A stretch of 64,000 nt of DNA, taken from an uncultured Gammaproteobacteria bacterium. Its GTDB lineage: Bacteria; Pseudomonadota; Gammaproteobacteria; CAISUE01. Numbering within the stretch: the stretch's first letter is position 1; the number at the start of each line of letters is the position of its first letter. Below, piece after piece: positions 28,988 through 36,930 of this stretch. Both the position numbers and the translations under genes were made by a program. The DNA lies in NCBI GenBank assembly GCA_903888615.1, contig CAISUE010000003.1, positions 1-64,000 on the forward strand. The letters run 5' to 3'. A model generated the notes under the pieces. The model was not told the DNA's origin. It did not search any database and worked only from the letters and a program-made list of their open reading frames with translations.

Positions 28988-29006
28988 AAAAATCCTAGGT
29001 TAGAGC

Positions 29007-29897
29007 TTAAGTTAGTGTGGTTACATATTGGCGTGCGGCGTGTAAAATCACTTGTTGGCGAATAATAGCAGTCTTTGCGTGCGAGTTAAATAATTTTAAA
29101 TACAGTAATTTTAGACGACTATGCTTGATAGTGCGCTTAGCTAAGCGCTGACAATCGTGCAAGCTATAATGTTTTTGGTAAAAAAGATAGAGGCTTTGTT
29201 GTTTCTTTAAACGGGTGCTGGCGATACGGTTAGCACCTTGCGAAGCGCCGCCGATATGTTCGACAAACACGTCTGAACAGACGCGAATTTCATAGCCTGC
29301 TTTGCGAACGCGTAGACACAGATCGGTTTCTTCAGCGTATAAGAAAAAATCAGGATCAAAACCATGTACTTGGTCAAAGCGTGCTTTTGACATTAACATG
29401 CTTGAGCCTTGGATCCACGCGATGTTGCCTGGTAAATGCGCTAAACCAAGCGTGGTTTTTAAATGGCGCTGACCGGGGTAGTGATAAGCCGAAGCAATGA
29501 TTTTCCGGGAAGCGGTCTCGATTACGGTGGTGCCGATTAAGCCAGCCTGGGGATGTTTAAGGGCATAATCCACGAGGGTTTTTAATGCTAGGGAGCCTTT
29601 CAGTTCGGCATCGGGGTTAATGAAATACACATATTGCCCATGTGCTGATTGAGCGCCAAGATTATTGGCTTTGCCAAAACCGAGGTTAATAGGGCTGGCA
29701 ATGAGTTTGATTTGATGGCCAAATAATTGTTTTAAAGTGGCAACGCTATGGTCACAGCTGGCATTATCGATAACCACAACATCAAATGAAATCCCTTCTT
29801 GAACAAGGACACTGTTAATGCAACGGATAATTTCGGTAAGCGTATTATAATTAACGATGACAATAGAAACAGCGATAGCCGGATTGATCGGTATCAT
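29007..29897 (-). CDS. family 2 glycosyltransferase, rhamnosyltransferase-like
   Basis: A 296-aa GT-A glycosyltransferase. The N-terminus VSIVIVNYNTLTEIIRCINS, VVVIDNASCDHSV near residue 38, GFGKANNLGAQ and FINPDAEL near 90 (the DxD position) are typical of the WcaA/rhamnosyltransferase group, as are GSSMLMSKARF and FLYAEETDLCLRVRKAGYEI. The C-terminal 70 residues are basic. Its start overlaps the ybeD stop by 4 bp. The acceptor is unknown. It is separated from the other glycan genes at the left edge by about 25 kb. Confidence 0.9.
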   Translation of the reverse strand: MIPINPAIAVSIVIVNYNTLTEIIRCINSVLVQEGISFDVVVIDNASCDHSVATLKQLFGHQIKLIASPINLGFGKANNLGAQSAHGQYVYFINPDAELKGSLALKTLVDYALKHPQAGLIGTTVIETASRKIIASAYHYPGQRHLKTTLGLAHLPGNIAWIQGSSMLMSKARFDQVHGFDPDFFLYAEETDLCLRVRKAGYEIRVCSDVFVEHIGGASQGANRIASTRLKKQQSLYLFYQKHYSLHDCQRLAKRTIKHSRLKLLYLKLFNSHAKTAIIRQQVILHAARQYVTTLT

Positions 29898-30178
29898 AAT
29901 GCCATGACAACCAAGGGGCTGGCGCTTAATTCACGATAAATGGCGTCTAATTGGCTTTGAGAATCGACAGGTACCACAATTGTTAACGCTAAGTATTTGC
30001 CAGCTTTGCTATTGCGTTGAATGATCGCATTTTCACGCAAATGGTGGCAATGATGGCGAATGATCGTCAGAATGGCTAATTCAAATTCAAGGGTAGCTGT
30101 GCCAAACACTTTAATGGGAAAATCACAGGGAAATATGAGTAGACTGGGCGTTGCTTCTGTATCAATTATTGCAGGCAT
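29894..30178 (-). CDS. ybeD: YbeD/DUF493 family protein
   Basis: A 94-aa protein with the DUF493 pattern: SLLIFPCDFPIKVFG at residues 12-26, a conserved GKYLALTIVV near 60 and a LDAIYRELSASPLVVMAL ending. The fold is ACT-like and may bind a small ligand; the role is not established. It normally sits beside lipB/lipA in gammaproteobacteria. Here it is paired with a glycosyltransferase through a 4-bp overlap. Confidence 0.9.
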   Translation of the reverse strand: MPAIIDTEATPSLLIFPCDFPIKVFGTATLEFELAILTIIRHHCHHLRENAIIQRNSKAGKYLALTIVVPVDSQSQLDAIYRELSASPLVVMAL

Positions 30179-30263
30179 AAGTGTCGTTATGGTGAGTCAT
30201 TCACGTTAAATATTAGACGCCTGCACTGAACATTCAAGGCTGGCTGTTCAGTGCAGTAGTTCA

Positions 30264-30485
30264 TTACACCACAGGCGGTTCAGGTGGTGTGGAATCAGAT
30301 TTTTTAAATTTGGCTAATAAAACAGGAATGCCGCACCAACCCAAATAACCTTCCACCATTAAAACGATACCCATCAACACGGCCCAAAATCGCCCAAAGC
30401 CAAAGATAGCGCCGAGGATTAAAATAGCACCGATAACCAGACGATTGGTACGGTCACTTTTTTCTATGTTACATTCTAAAGCCAT
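30264..30485 (-). CDS. small DUF2892-type inner membrane protein
   Basis: A 73-aa protein. The start ATG at 30485 is chosen because GGAG lies 9 nt upstream; an in-frame ATG at 30521 has no such site. The sequence ECNIEKSDRTNRLVIGAILI with two adjacent hydrophobic segments (about 15-33 and 35-55) and GWCGIPVLL is typical of DUF2892 proteins (YgaP transmembrane part). The C-terminus is Pro-rich. The start is only 16 bp from the divergent nth start, so the promoters must overlap the opposite genes. Function unknown. Confidence 0.85.
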   Translation of the reverse strand: MALECNIEKSDRTNRLVIGAILILGAIFGFGRFWAVLMGIVLMVEGYLGWCGIPVLLAKFKKSDSTPPEPPVV

Positions 30486-30501
30486 GAGACTATACTCCGT
30501 T

Positions 30502-31170
30502 ATGATAAAAACAGTGCCCAAATCGCTTAAAAAAACGCTCGTTAAGCATAAGGTTAAAACTTTATTTGCCCGTTTGCAAGCACAAAACCCGCATCCTGTG
30601 ACAGAGCTGGTTTATCACTCGACGTTTGAATTGTTAGTGGCGGTTATTTTATCCGCTCAAGCCACCGATATCAGCGTGAATAAAGCGACAATCAAACTCT
30701 TTAAAGTCGCTAACACCCCTGAGCAATTGCTCAATTTGGGGGAGGCATCTTTAAAGACGTTTATCAATAGCATTGGCCTTTTTAATAGTAAAGCCAAACA
30801 TATTATCGCCATGTGCCAGCAATTGCTTGAGCAACACGATGGCCTTGTTTCTTCAAATCGACTAGCGTTAGAAGCTTTACCGGGTGTGGGGCGAAAAACC
30901 GCTAATGTGGTGTTAAATACTGCTTTTGGCGAACCCACTTTAGCGGTCGATACCCATATTTTTCGTGTGGCAAAGCGGTTGTCCTTAGCAACGGGAGATA
31001 CGGTGTTAGCCGTAGAACAGCAATTACTCAAAAATATTCCGAAAGAATATTGGCACAACGCACATCATTGGCTAATTTTGCATGGCCGTTATGTCTGCAA
31101 AGCGCGTAAACCCTTGTGTGACACCTGTATTTTGAATGATCTTTGTGTCAGCGCATTTTTAATGCACTGA
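30502..31170 (+). CDS. nth: endonuclease III
   Basis: Bifunctional DNA glycosylase/AP lyase that removes oxidised pyrimidines. From the ATG at 30502 the product is 222 aa, similar to E. coli; upstream in-frame ATGs would only add a non-conserved tail. The helix-hairpin-helix LEALPGVGRKTANVVLNTAF carries the catalytic Lys, the nearby AVDTHIFRV carries the catalytic Asp, and the [4Fe-4S] ligands are spaced C-X6-C-X2-C-X5-C in the terminal GRYVCKARKPLCDTC and NDLC. Its end overlaps the convergent pepP by 12 bp. Confidence 0.97.
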   Translation: MIKTVPKSLKKTLVKHKVKTLFARLQAQNPHPVTELVYHSTFELLVAVILSAQATDISVNKATIKLFKVANTPEQLLNLGEASLKTFINSIGLFNSKAKHIIAMCQQLLEQHDGLVSSNRLALEALPGVGRKTANVVLNTAFGEPTLAVDTHIFRVAKRLSLATGDTVLAVEQQLLKNIPKEYWHNAHHWLILHGRYVCKARKPLCDTCILNDLCVSAFLMH

Positions 31171-32484
31171 CATAGCCATCAAAGCTTCAATTGCATCAAT
31201 GGTTTTGGGTGCATCGGCTGATAAGACTAGGCAGCCTGTTTTTGTCACCACCACATCGTCTTCGATGCGCACACCAATGCCATACCATTTGGGATCAACA
31301 TGGGGAGTATTCGCTGAAATATAAAGGCCAGGCTCGACGGTTAGCACCATATTCGCTTGCAGTGGACGCCATTGGTTATCGAGTCGGTATTGACCGACAT
31401 CATGGGTATCTAAGCCTAACCAATGCCCTGACTTATGCATGTAAAAAGGTAAGTGTGCTTGTGCTTGAATAAGATTTGCGATATTGCCTGTTAAAATGCC
31501 CAATTCTACTAAGCCTTCAATGAAAATTTCAACAATTTTATCTTGCATGGTATTCCAGATTAAACCGGGTTTAATCATGTCAATGACCGCTAATTGAGCT
31601 TTTAATACGAGATCATAGATAGCTTTTTGTTCATCGCTGAAGCGACCATTGATAGGAAAGGTTCGGGTAATATCGGACGCATAACCGTGCAATTCCCCAC
31701 CCGCATCGATCAAGACTAAGTCACCGTCATTCAAAACGCGATTATTTTCAGTGTAATGCAAAATGCACGCATTATCGCCGCCACCGACGATCGAGCCATA
31801 AGCCGGTCCGCTGCAACCGTTTCGTAAAAATGTATAATCGAGTTCAGCACGTAATTGGTATTCATTCATGCCAGGTTGACACACTTGCATAGCGCGAATG
31901 TGCGCTTGAGCAGAAATGCTGGCAGCTTGATGTAGGATCGCAATTTCATTAGCGCTTTTAATTAAGCGCATTTCATGCACAATGCTTTCAACATTGATTA
32001 TTTCAATTGGTGCTTCGATACCCGCGCGTACTTTGCGACGTAATTGCTGCACATTGGTTAAAATTTGTGCATCGATAGCAGGTTTACTGCCGAAAGCATA
32101 GTAAATTTTTTGGCGATTCGTTAAAAGTTCAGGTAACTGTTGAGCTAAACTTTCGATAGGAAAAGCTTGCGTTGCGCCATAAACAGCCACAGCACCTTCA
32201 ATGCCACTGCGTCGACCGACCCATTGTTCTGCTGCAGGATCACGCGTTTGGCAAAACATCACAAATTCGCCTTCGGGTCTATGAGGGATAAACACTAAGA
32301 CAGCGTTAGGCTCTTTAAAACCACTTAAATAGTAAAAGTCAGGATCAGGGCAGTAAGTCGCTTCACGATCGGCACTTAAATGAATTTCAGGGGCGGCAAA
32401 AAATAAAGCGATGCTATTAGGTGCTAATTGTTTTAATAAAGTAGCGCGGCGTTCAGCGTAGTCAGAAAGGGGTATCGTAGGCAT
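31159..32484 (-). CDS. pepP: Xaa-Pro aminopeptidase (aminopeptidase P)
   Basis: Dinuclear Mn peptidase that removes N-terminal residues preceding proline. The start ATG at 32484 gives 441 aa and MPTIPLSDYAERRATLLKQL, which aligns with the E. coli start; a further in-frame ATG at 32550 lies inside a large inverted repeat and is unlikely. The metal ligands are seen in LIDAGGELHGYASDITRTF (two Asp), HKSGHWLGLDTHDVG (His), LTVEPGLY (Glu) and GVRIEDDVVV (Glu). The upstream region is a chain of palindromes. Confidence 0.96.
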   Translation of the reverse strand: MPTIPLSDYAERRATLLKQLAPNSIALFFAAPEIHLSADREATYCPDPDFYYLSGFKEPNAVLVFIPHRPEGEFVMFCQTRDPAAEQWVGRRSGIEGAVAVYGATQAFPIESLAQQLPELLTNRQKIYYAFGSKPAIDAQILTNVQQLRRKVRAGIEAPIEIINVESIVHEMRLIKSANEIAILHQAASISAQAHIRAMQVCQPGMNEYQLRAELDYTFLRNGCSGPAYGSIVGGGDNACILHYTENNRVLNDGDLVLIDAGGELHGYASDITRTFPINGRFSDEQKAIYDLVLKAQLAVIDMIKPGLIWNTMQDKIVEIFIEGLVELGILTGNIANLIQAQAHLPFYMHKSGHWLGLDTHDVGQYRLDNQWRPLQANMVLTVEPGLYISANTPHVDPKWYGIGVRIEDDVVVTKTGCLVLSADAPKTIDAIEALMAMSVH

Positions 32485-32516
32485 AAGAAGCTCTTGCATT
32501 GAGGAACCAGGAAGAA

Positions 32517-32571
32517 GGTTTTGGCTTTCAGGAAAGTGGCTAAGTAGCACCCTTCCCTGAAAGCCAAAACC
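32517..32571. repeat. perfect 16-bp inverted repeat (long hairpin) upstream of pepP
   Basis: GGTTTTGGCTTTCAGG at 32517-32532 is perfectly complementary to 32556-32571, with 23 nt between. The RNA hairpin would lie in the pepP 5' leader. It is adjacent to palindromic element C. Confidence 0.9.
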
Positions 32572-32594
32572 TCATGTGATAACGGCATTGCCAA

Positions 32595-32686
32595 GCAGCC
32601 ATCCATGGATACAAAGCCGGCCAGGCCATCCACTGGCCTGGCGTTCAGCAGCGAAAAGCTATGCTTTTCGTTTATCTGCTTCACCC
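32595..32686 (+). repeat. palindromic element copy C (three hairpins plus tail)
   Basis: From left to right: ATCC-AT-GGAT (32602-32611 region); a 9-bp perfect stem GCCAGGCCA/TGGCCTGGC (32620-32642, 5-nt loop); an 8-bp stem CGAAAAGC/GCTTTTCG (32652-32670, 3-nt loop); then the tail ending CTTCACCC. The order, spacing and much of the sequence match the elements flanking tRNA-Arg at 51.7-52.1 kb. The tail overlaps the stop codon of the neighbouring barrel gene. Confidence 0.8.
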
Positions 32687-33298
32687 AAAGTGGTGGGCTA
32701 AGCCGATGTAAGTAAAGTCAGCACTTTGAATGCCACTGCCAGCATAAAGATGCGTTGCACCTAAATCAAGCGCAGTGGTTTCATTCACATCATAACTCAC
32801 ACCCAGGGTAGTGATAGGTCTGAGTGCGTAGATATTTTGATAATCAGCACCCAATGTGGCATTGTTTAAACCACCACTTTTAATCGATTGCACATAAGCA
32901 GCACCCAATTTTGCAAATAAACCAATACCATGATCCAATGGCAACATGGCTTTGGCGGATAAATCAAGGCTGTAATTATTAACAGAACCATTTCTTAAGC
33001 TGGTCACTTTTTCTGGATTTGTGCTAAGCGCGATATTATCCACATCGGTGTGCCAATCTAAATAGGTTAATTCAAAGGCAAAATTAGGGTTGAGTTGATA
33101 GCCTAGGGATGGACTAAAGGTTAAACCATCATTATGAATGCTGGAAGCCGTCATATAGTCAAAGTTGCTGTTGCTGTAATCCGATTGGGCCCAGCCAACT
33201 TTGGCATGAATAAAAAAGCCATCGGCAGCGGCCATGGCAGCGCTCGAACAAGCAATGAGGGTTGTCGCAGCGATAAATCGACACAGTAATTTTTGCAT
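32681..33298 (-). CDS. outer membrane beta-barrel protein (OmpA/OmpW-like small porin)
   Basis: A 205-aa protein. Residues 1-23 are a Sec signal peptide (MQKLLCRFIAATTLIACSSA, then AMAA cleavage). The mature part alternates polar and hydrophobic residues in about eight strands: GFFIHAKVGWAQSDY, FSPSLGYQLNPNFAFELTYL, GIGLFAKLGAAYVQ, PITTLGVSYDVNETTALDLG and a final FTYIGLAHHFG. A terminal aromatic residue is normal for barrel assembly; here a single Gly follows that Phe before the stop, and that last codon plus the TGA are formed by the tail of element C. The AAGGA site is well placed. Exact family uncertain. Confidence 0.85.
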   Translation of the reverse strand: MQKLLCRFIAATTLIACSSAAMAAADGFFIHAKVGWAQSDYSNSNFDYMTASSIHNDGLTFSPSLGYQLNPNFAFELTYLDWHTDVDNIALSTNPEKVTSLRNGSVNNYSLDLSAKAMLPLDHGIGLFAKLGAAYVQSIKSGGLNNATLGADYQNIYALRPITTLGVSYDVNETTALDLGATHLYAGSGIQSADFTYIGLAHHFG

Positions 33299-33385
33299 GA
33301 AATAAATTCCTTAAAAATCAGAGAATAGAAAACAGATGACGGTAGACAGAATACAGGAATCATGAATCAGAAACCAGCTTTTGCG

Positions 33386-34009
33386 CTATTTGGCCAAGTT
33401 TTTTAAAGCAGTTTTAATGATCATTTCACTGCTTAATTGCTCAATGTCGAGAATTAAGGCAATGGAACGATTCGCTTCCGTTAAATTATAACCTAAGTGA
33501 ATTAAAGCACTGATCGCATCGAGACGCGCGCTTTGCGGAATGGCAAGCACAGATCCCTGAAGGCCTTTGTCGCCCAGGATTGTCAGGGTTTTGGGAATAT
33601 CGAAACCAGCGGTTATTTTATCGCGTAATTCGATGATCAAGCGTTCAGCAGTTTTTTTGCCAATACCGGGAATTTTACTCAAGCGATGAGCGTCTTCTTG
33701 CAAAACCGTTTGAGCAAATTCATCGGGACTGGCTGACGATAAAATCGTCAAAGCTAATTTAGGCCCGACACTATTGACTTTAATTAATGCTCGAAATAAT
33801 TCCCGTTCGCGCAAATCATGAAAGCCATAAAGGCTATGAGCATCTTCACGAACGATCAATTGGGTATACAAACAGGTTTCTTGCGTTACATCAGGTAATT
33901 GATAAAATGTCGTCATCGAAGCGTGTAATTCATAACCAACACCATTGACATCGAGCAATAATTCCGGTGCTCTTTTATAAATCAATATACCTTTTAGTCT
34001 GCCAATCAT
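33386..34009 (-). CDS. ruvA: Holliday junction branch migration protein RuvA
   Basis: Binds Holliday junctions and recruits the RuvB motor. The 207-aa chain shows MIGRLKGILIYKRAPELLLDV, GVGYELHASMTTFYQLP, domain II helix-hairpin-helix motifs NSVGPKLALTILS and IPGIGKKTAERLIIELRDK, and the C-terminal domain III that contacts RuvB. In most bacteria ruvA lies directly before ruvB; here ruvB is at 59.3 kb and ruvC is not in the window. A c-type cytochrome gene lies 18 bp upstream in the same direction. Confidence 0.97.
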   Translation of the reverse strand: MIGRLKGILIYKRAPELLLDVNGVGYELHASMTTFYQLPDVTQETCLYTQLIVREDAHSLYGFHDLRERELFRALIKVNSVGPKLALTILSSASPDEFAQTVLQEDAHRLSKIPGIGKKTAERLIIELRDKITAGFDIPKTLTILGDKGLQGSVLAIPQSARLDAISALIHLGYNLTEANRSIALILDIEQLSSEMIIKTALKNLAK

Positions 34010-34027
34010 GGGGAATCTCTAAAGGAG

Positions 34028-34651
34028 TTAATGTAAACCGTTGATAAAATGCGCAACGGCGAGTTGGTCTTCGGGTGTCAAACGTTTGGCAATATCGCGC
34101 ATCATGCCTTTGGGATCCGATTTTCGAATGTCTGCTGCAAATAATTGCAATTGTCGAATAAGGTAAGCACTGTGTTGACCGGTTAAGGCGGGGTAATTGG
34201 CATCCCTATTGCCTGTGCCAGCAGGGCCGTGACAGGCGGTACACGCGGGAATCGCGCGTTTTTGGTCGCCAGCTCGATAGAGTTTTTGACCAAGATCAAA
34301 GTATGACTTAGGTACACTGCCACTGCTCGGTGTTTGGGTACTTAAATAAGCGCTTAAGTTAGTGATATCTTGAGTGGTTAATGTGTGACTGGCGCTTAAC
34401 ATGATGGCATTAGGTCTAACACCCGCCATGCCTTGTTGATAATCCCTTAAAGCTTTCGCTAAATAACCCGGCAATTGACCGGCTAAGTGTGGAATAATCG
34501 GCATACTGGCCACGCCATCGATGCCATGACAAGCGATACATTGGTGTTGATAAAGCGTCGTTGCTGCGACGATATCGATGTCAGCGTGCGCCTTAACTGT
34601 TATCATGAACCATCCGAATAAACCTATTCTTTTTAAGCAATCGAGCCACAT
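34028..34651 (-). CDS. periplasmic diheme cytochrome c (c4 type)
   Basis: A 207-aa electron carrier with a signal peptide ending VKAHA near residue 23. Two heme-binding motifs occur, CIACHG near residue 38 and CTACHG near 132, each in a class I cytochrome half with GIDGVASMPIIPHLAGQLPG and GPAGTGNRDANYPALTGQ, the hallmark of c4. Such proteins feed electrons to terminal oxidases. The start ATG shares the bases CATG with the divergent engB start. Confidence 0.92.
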   Translation of the reverse strand: MWLDCLKRIGLFGWFMITVKAHADIDIVAATTLYQHQCIACHGIDGVASMPIIPHLAGQLPGYLAKALRDYQQGMAGVRPNAIMLSASHTLTTQDITNLSAYLSTQTPSSGSVPKSYFDLGQKLYRAGDQKRAIPACTACHGPAGTGNRDANYPALTGQHSAYLIRQLQLFAADIRKSDPKGMMRDIAKRLTPEDQLAVAHFINGLH

Positions 34652-35258
34652 GTCAAAATTTTTCCATCAATGTCAGTTTTTAATCAGCGCCGCTAATCTT
34701 TCGCAATTACCCGAGGATGATGGCGCTGAAGTCGCTTTTGTCGGCCGCTCCAATGCGGGTAAATCGAGCGCTTTAAATGCCATTGCGGGCATTAAAAAAC
34801 TCGCTAAAGTCAGCAATACCCCAGGTCGAACGCAATTGATCAATCTTTTTAGTGTATCTGAACAACAACGCTTAGTCGATTTGCCAGGTTATGGTTTTGC
34901 TAAAGTGCCGGTAGCTGTGAAAGAACGCTGGCAAGCGACATTAGCTAAGTATCTTGAAACCCGTAGTTGTTTGCAAGGTTTAGTGTTATTAATGGATGTG
35001 CGTCACCCTTTAAAAGACGTGGATTTAAATTTTTTGCGTTGGAGTGCCGCTGTTAATTTACCCGTTCACGTGTTATTGACCAAAGCCGATAAATTAGCCC
35101 GTAGCCACGCGATGACAGCACTTAAAACCGTGCAGCAGAGTTTAGCACTTTATCACCCCAATGCCACTGTGCAATTATTTTCAGCAACTAAAACCCTGGG
35201 GTTAGAAGAAGTGAGTAAACGGGTGTTTGAGTGGTTGAATCTAGAGACGAGAGGCTAG
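34650..35258 (+). CDS. engB: ribosome biogenesis GTPase EngB (YihA)
   Basis: Essential GTPase that acts late in 50S assembly. The start ATG at 34650 (MSKFFHQCQFLISAANLSQL) gives the normal 202 aa; an upstream in-frame ATG would add 24 unrelated residues. Motifs are G1 GRSNAGKSSALNAI, G2/G3 TPGRTQLINLF and LVDLPGYGFAKV, and G4 LLTKADKL. It is divergent from the cytochrome with overlapping start codons, so its promoter and ribosome binding site must lie inside that gene. It overlaps prmC by 4 bp at the 3' ends. Confidence 0.96.
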   Translation: MSKFFHQCQFLISAANLSQLPEDDGAEVAFVGRSNAGKSSALNAIAGIKKLAKVSNTPGRTQLINLFSVSEQQRLVDLPGYGFAKVPVAVKERWQATLAKYLETRSCLQGLVLLMDVRHPLKDVDLNFLRWSAAVNLPVHVLLTKADKLARSHAMTALKTVQQSLALYHPNATVQLFSATKTLGLEEVSKRVFEWLNLETRG

Positions 35259-36085
35259 AGACGGATGTGTCCATAAGTGACTCTATCTAAGCCGGCTAGA
35301 TCCTTCAGCGTGGTGATCGTTACAAAAGCATGGTGTTGCAAAATAGCTCGCACACAAGCCGCTTGCGTAGCACCGTGTTCAAAGCAAAGATAGCCGCCAG
35401 GCTTTAAAAAATTAATTGCATGTGTGGTGATCGTTTGATAGGCGGCTAAACCTTGGTTGTCTGCTACCAAGGCAGACACTGGTTCATGGCTGATGTCGGT
35501 GTTGACTAAATATGGATCATCCATCGCTAAATACGGTGGGTTGCTAACAATAGCATCGAAGCGATCATTAGGTGCGAAGGCATCGGTCCATGAACCCAGT
35601 TTGAAAGTCAGATGATGAAGCTGTAAGTGCGTGGCATTCTGGATAGCGATATCGAGCGCAGCTTGACTAAGATCGGTGGCTGTGACGCGCCAGTTAAGTC
35701 GTTCAGAAACAAGCGCTAAAGCAATTGCACCAGAACCGGTGCCAAGATCGGCAATGTGAGCTTCTTTATGGCTTATTAAGTGTAAGACGGTTTCTACCAA
35801 TAATTCCGTTTCAGGCCTCGGCACTAAGACAGCCGGCGTGATCATTAACATTAATGACCAAAATTCTTTTTGACCGATGAGGTAGGCGATCGGTATGCGC
35901 TGCTGCCGGCGGGTAACTAATGCTTGAAATAGGCTCAATTGCGTGTCTGTTAGCGTGGTTTTAAGTCGCAATTGACTGCGATTGCAAGCTAACGCATGAC
36001 TCAATAACACTTCCGCATCTAAACGCGGACTGTCGGAAGTAGGGGTTAGTGCTAATGTGGCGCGCTGTAAAATGGCTGTTAGCAC
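35255..36085 (-). CDS. prmC: peptide chain release factor N5-glutamine methyltransferase
   Basis: Methylates the GGQ glutamine of RF1 and RF2. The 276-aa chain has the N-terminal helical domain, VLVPRPETELLVETVL, the SAM site HIADLGTGSGAIALAL and the catalytic NPPY in FDAIVSNPPYLAMDD. Its usual partner prfA is not adjacent. The start is 3 bp after the stop of the alpha/beta hydrolase gene in the same direction, so the two are probably co-transcribed. Confidence 0.96.
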   Translation of the reverse strand: MLTAILQRATLALTPTSDSPRLDAEVLLSHALACNRSQLRLKTTLTDTQLSLFQALVTRRQQRIPIAYLIGQKEFWSLMLMITPAVLVPRPETELLVETVLHLISHKEAHIADLGTGSGAIALALVSERLNWRVTATDLSQAALDIAIQNATHLQLHHLTFKLGSWTDAFAPNDRFDAIVSNPPYLAMDDPYLVNTDISHEPVSALVADNQGLAAYQTITTHAINFLKPGGYLCFEHGATQAACVRAILQHHAFVTITTLKDLAGLDRVTYGHIRL

Positions 36086-36088
36086 GAT

Positions 36089-36901
36089 TTAAGGCACTTC
36101 TTTTAAAATGGCTTGTAAGCTTTGGTTGAATGCATCGGGTTGTTCTAAATGCCATGAATGCGGCGCACCTTCGATCAAATGATAACGAGCCATCGGAATT
36201 TGTTGCGCCATCCAATGACTTAATGCAGGTGGTACCAATAAATCGGCACTCCCCATTAAAAGCGTTGTTGGAACTGAGATATTGGCTAATTCAGTCCGTA
36301 AATCATGTTTACAGAGCGCATGGTAGTGTTGCTCTTGAATTTCTGGCGTCATTGGATACAGATTTTGGGCTGTTAATTCGAGTAATTGTTCAACGCGCGC
36401 TTCATTGTCAAAAAAACGTTCACTCATCACCCAGGGTAGGATTAGGCGGGTGTTTAACACAGGCTCGGTGCTATTGTGATGTAAGTTTAAAAAAGTTTTC
36501 ATCGTGAAGGCTGATTGGGCGGTGATATGTGGCCTAGAGCAATAGAGTATTAAATGTTTAATCCGTTTGGGTGCTAAGAGTGCTAATTGATGGGCAATCA
36601 TACCGCCCATCGAATGGCCCACGAGTGTCACTTTATCTAAATTCAATTGATCCAGTAATTGTAATGTGTCTTCAGCCATTTGTTGGATTGAAACGATACC
36701 AGCCCCCACCGTTGATTGACCGACACCGCGATTATCGAAACTGATCACTTGGTAGGATTTACTGAGATTCGCTACTACCGCGCGCCAATAAACATGGTCA
36801 CACAAATAGCCTGAAATCAATACCAAAGGTTCACCTTGGCCTTGGCGGGTGTAATACAGTGAGCAATCTTTAGCAGGGATATGGGGCATAAGGGGTGACA
36901 T
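36089..36901 (-). CDS. alpha/beta-fold hydrolase
   Basis: A 270-aa esterase/lactonase-like enzyme. The oxyanion region LVLISGYLCDHVYW, nucleophile elbow LVGHSMGGMIAHQ (Ser near residue 99), acid LLMGSADLLVPP and His in GAPHSWHLEQPDAFN are all in place, so the catalytic triad is complete. It resembles enol-lactonases and BioH, but no bio genes are near, so the substrate is not assigned. It precedes prmC in an apparent two-gene unit. Confidence 0.85.
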   Translation of the reverse strand: MSPLMPHIPAKDCSLYYTRQGQGEPLVLISGYLCDHVYWRAVVANLSKSYQVISFDNRGVGQSTVGAGIVSIQQMAEDTLQLLDQLNLDKVTLVGHSMGGMIAHQLALLAPKRIKHLILYCSRPHITAQSAFTMKTFLNLHHNSTEPVLNTRLILPWVMSERFFDNEARVEQLLELTAQNLYPMTPEIQEQHYHALCKHDLRTELANISVPTTLLMGSADLLVPPALSHWMAQQIPMARYHLIEGAPHSWHLEQPDAFNQSLQAILKEVP

Positions 36902-36930
36902 TAATCAAAAGTAAGGAGTGTAGAGGATCG

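Noticed and set aside
28785-29003. 72-codon plus-strand frame opposite the lipoprotein N-terminus
   Set aside because: It is antisense to the clear signal peptide and lipobox on the minus strand.
32433-32684. 83-codon minus-strand frame upstream of pepP
   Set aside because: It is composed of the palindromic element and the inverted repeat and runs out of frame into the pepP start.
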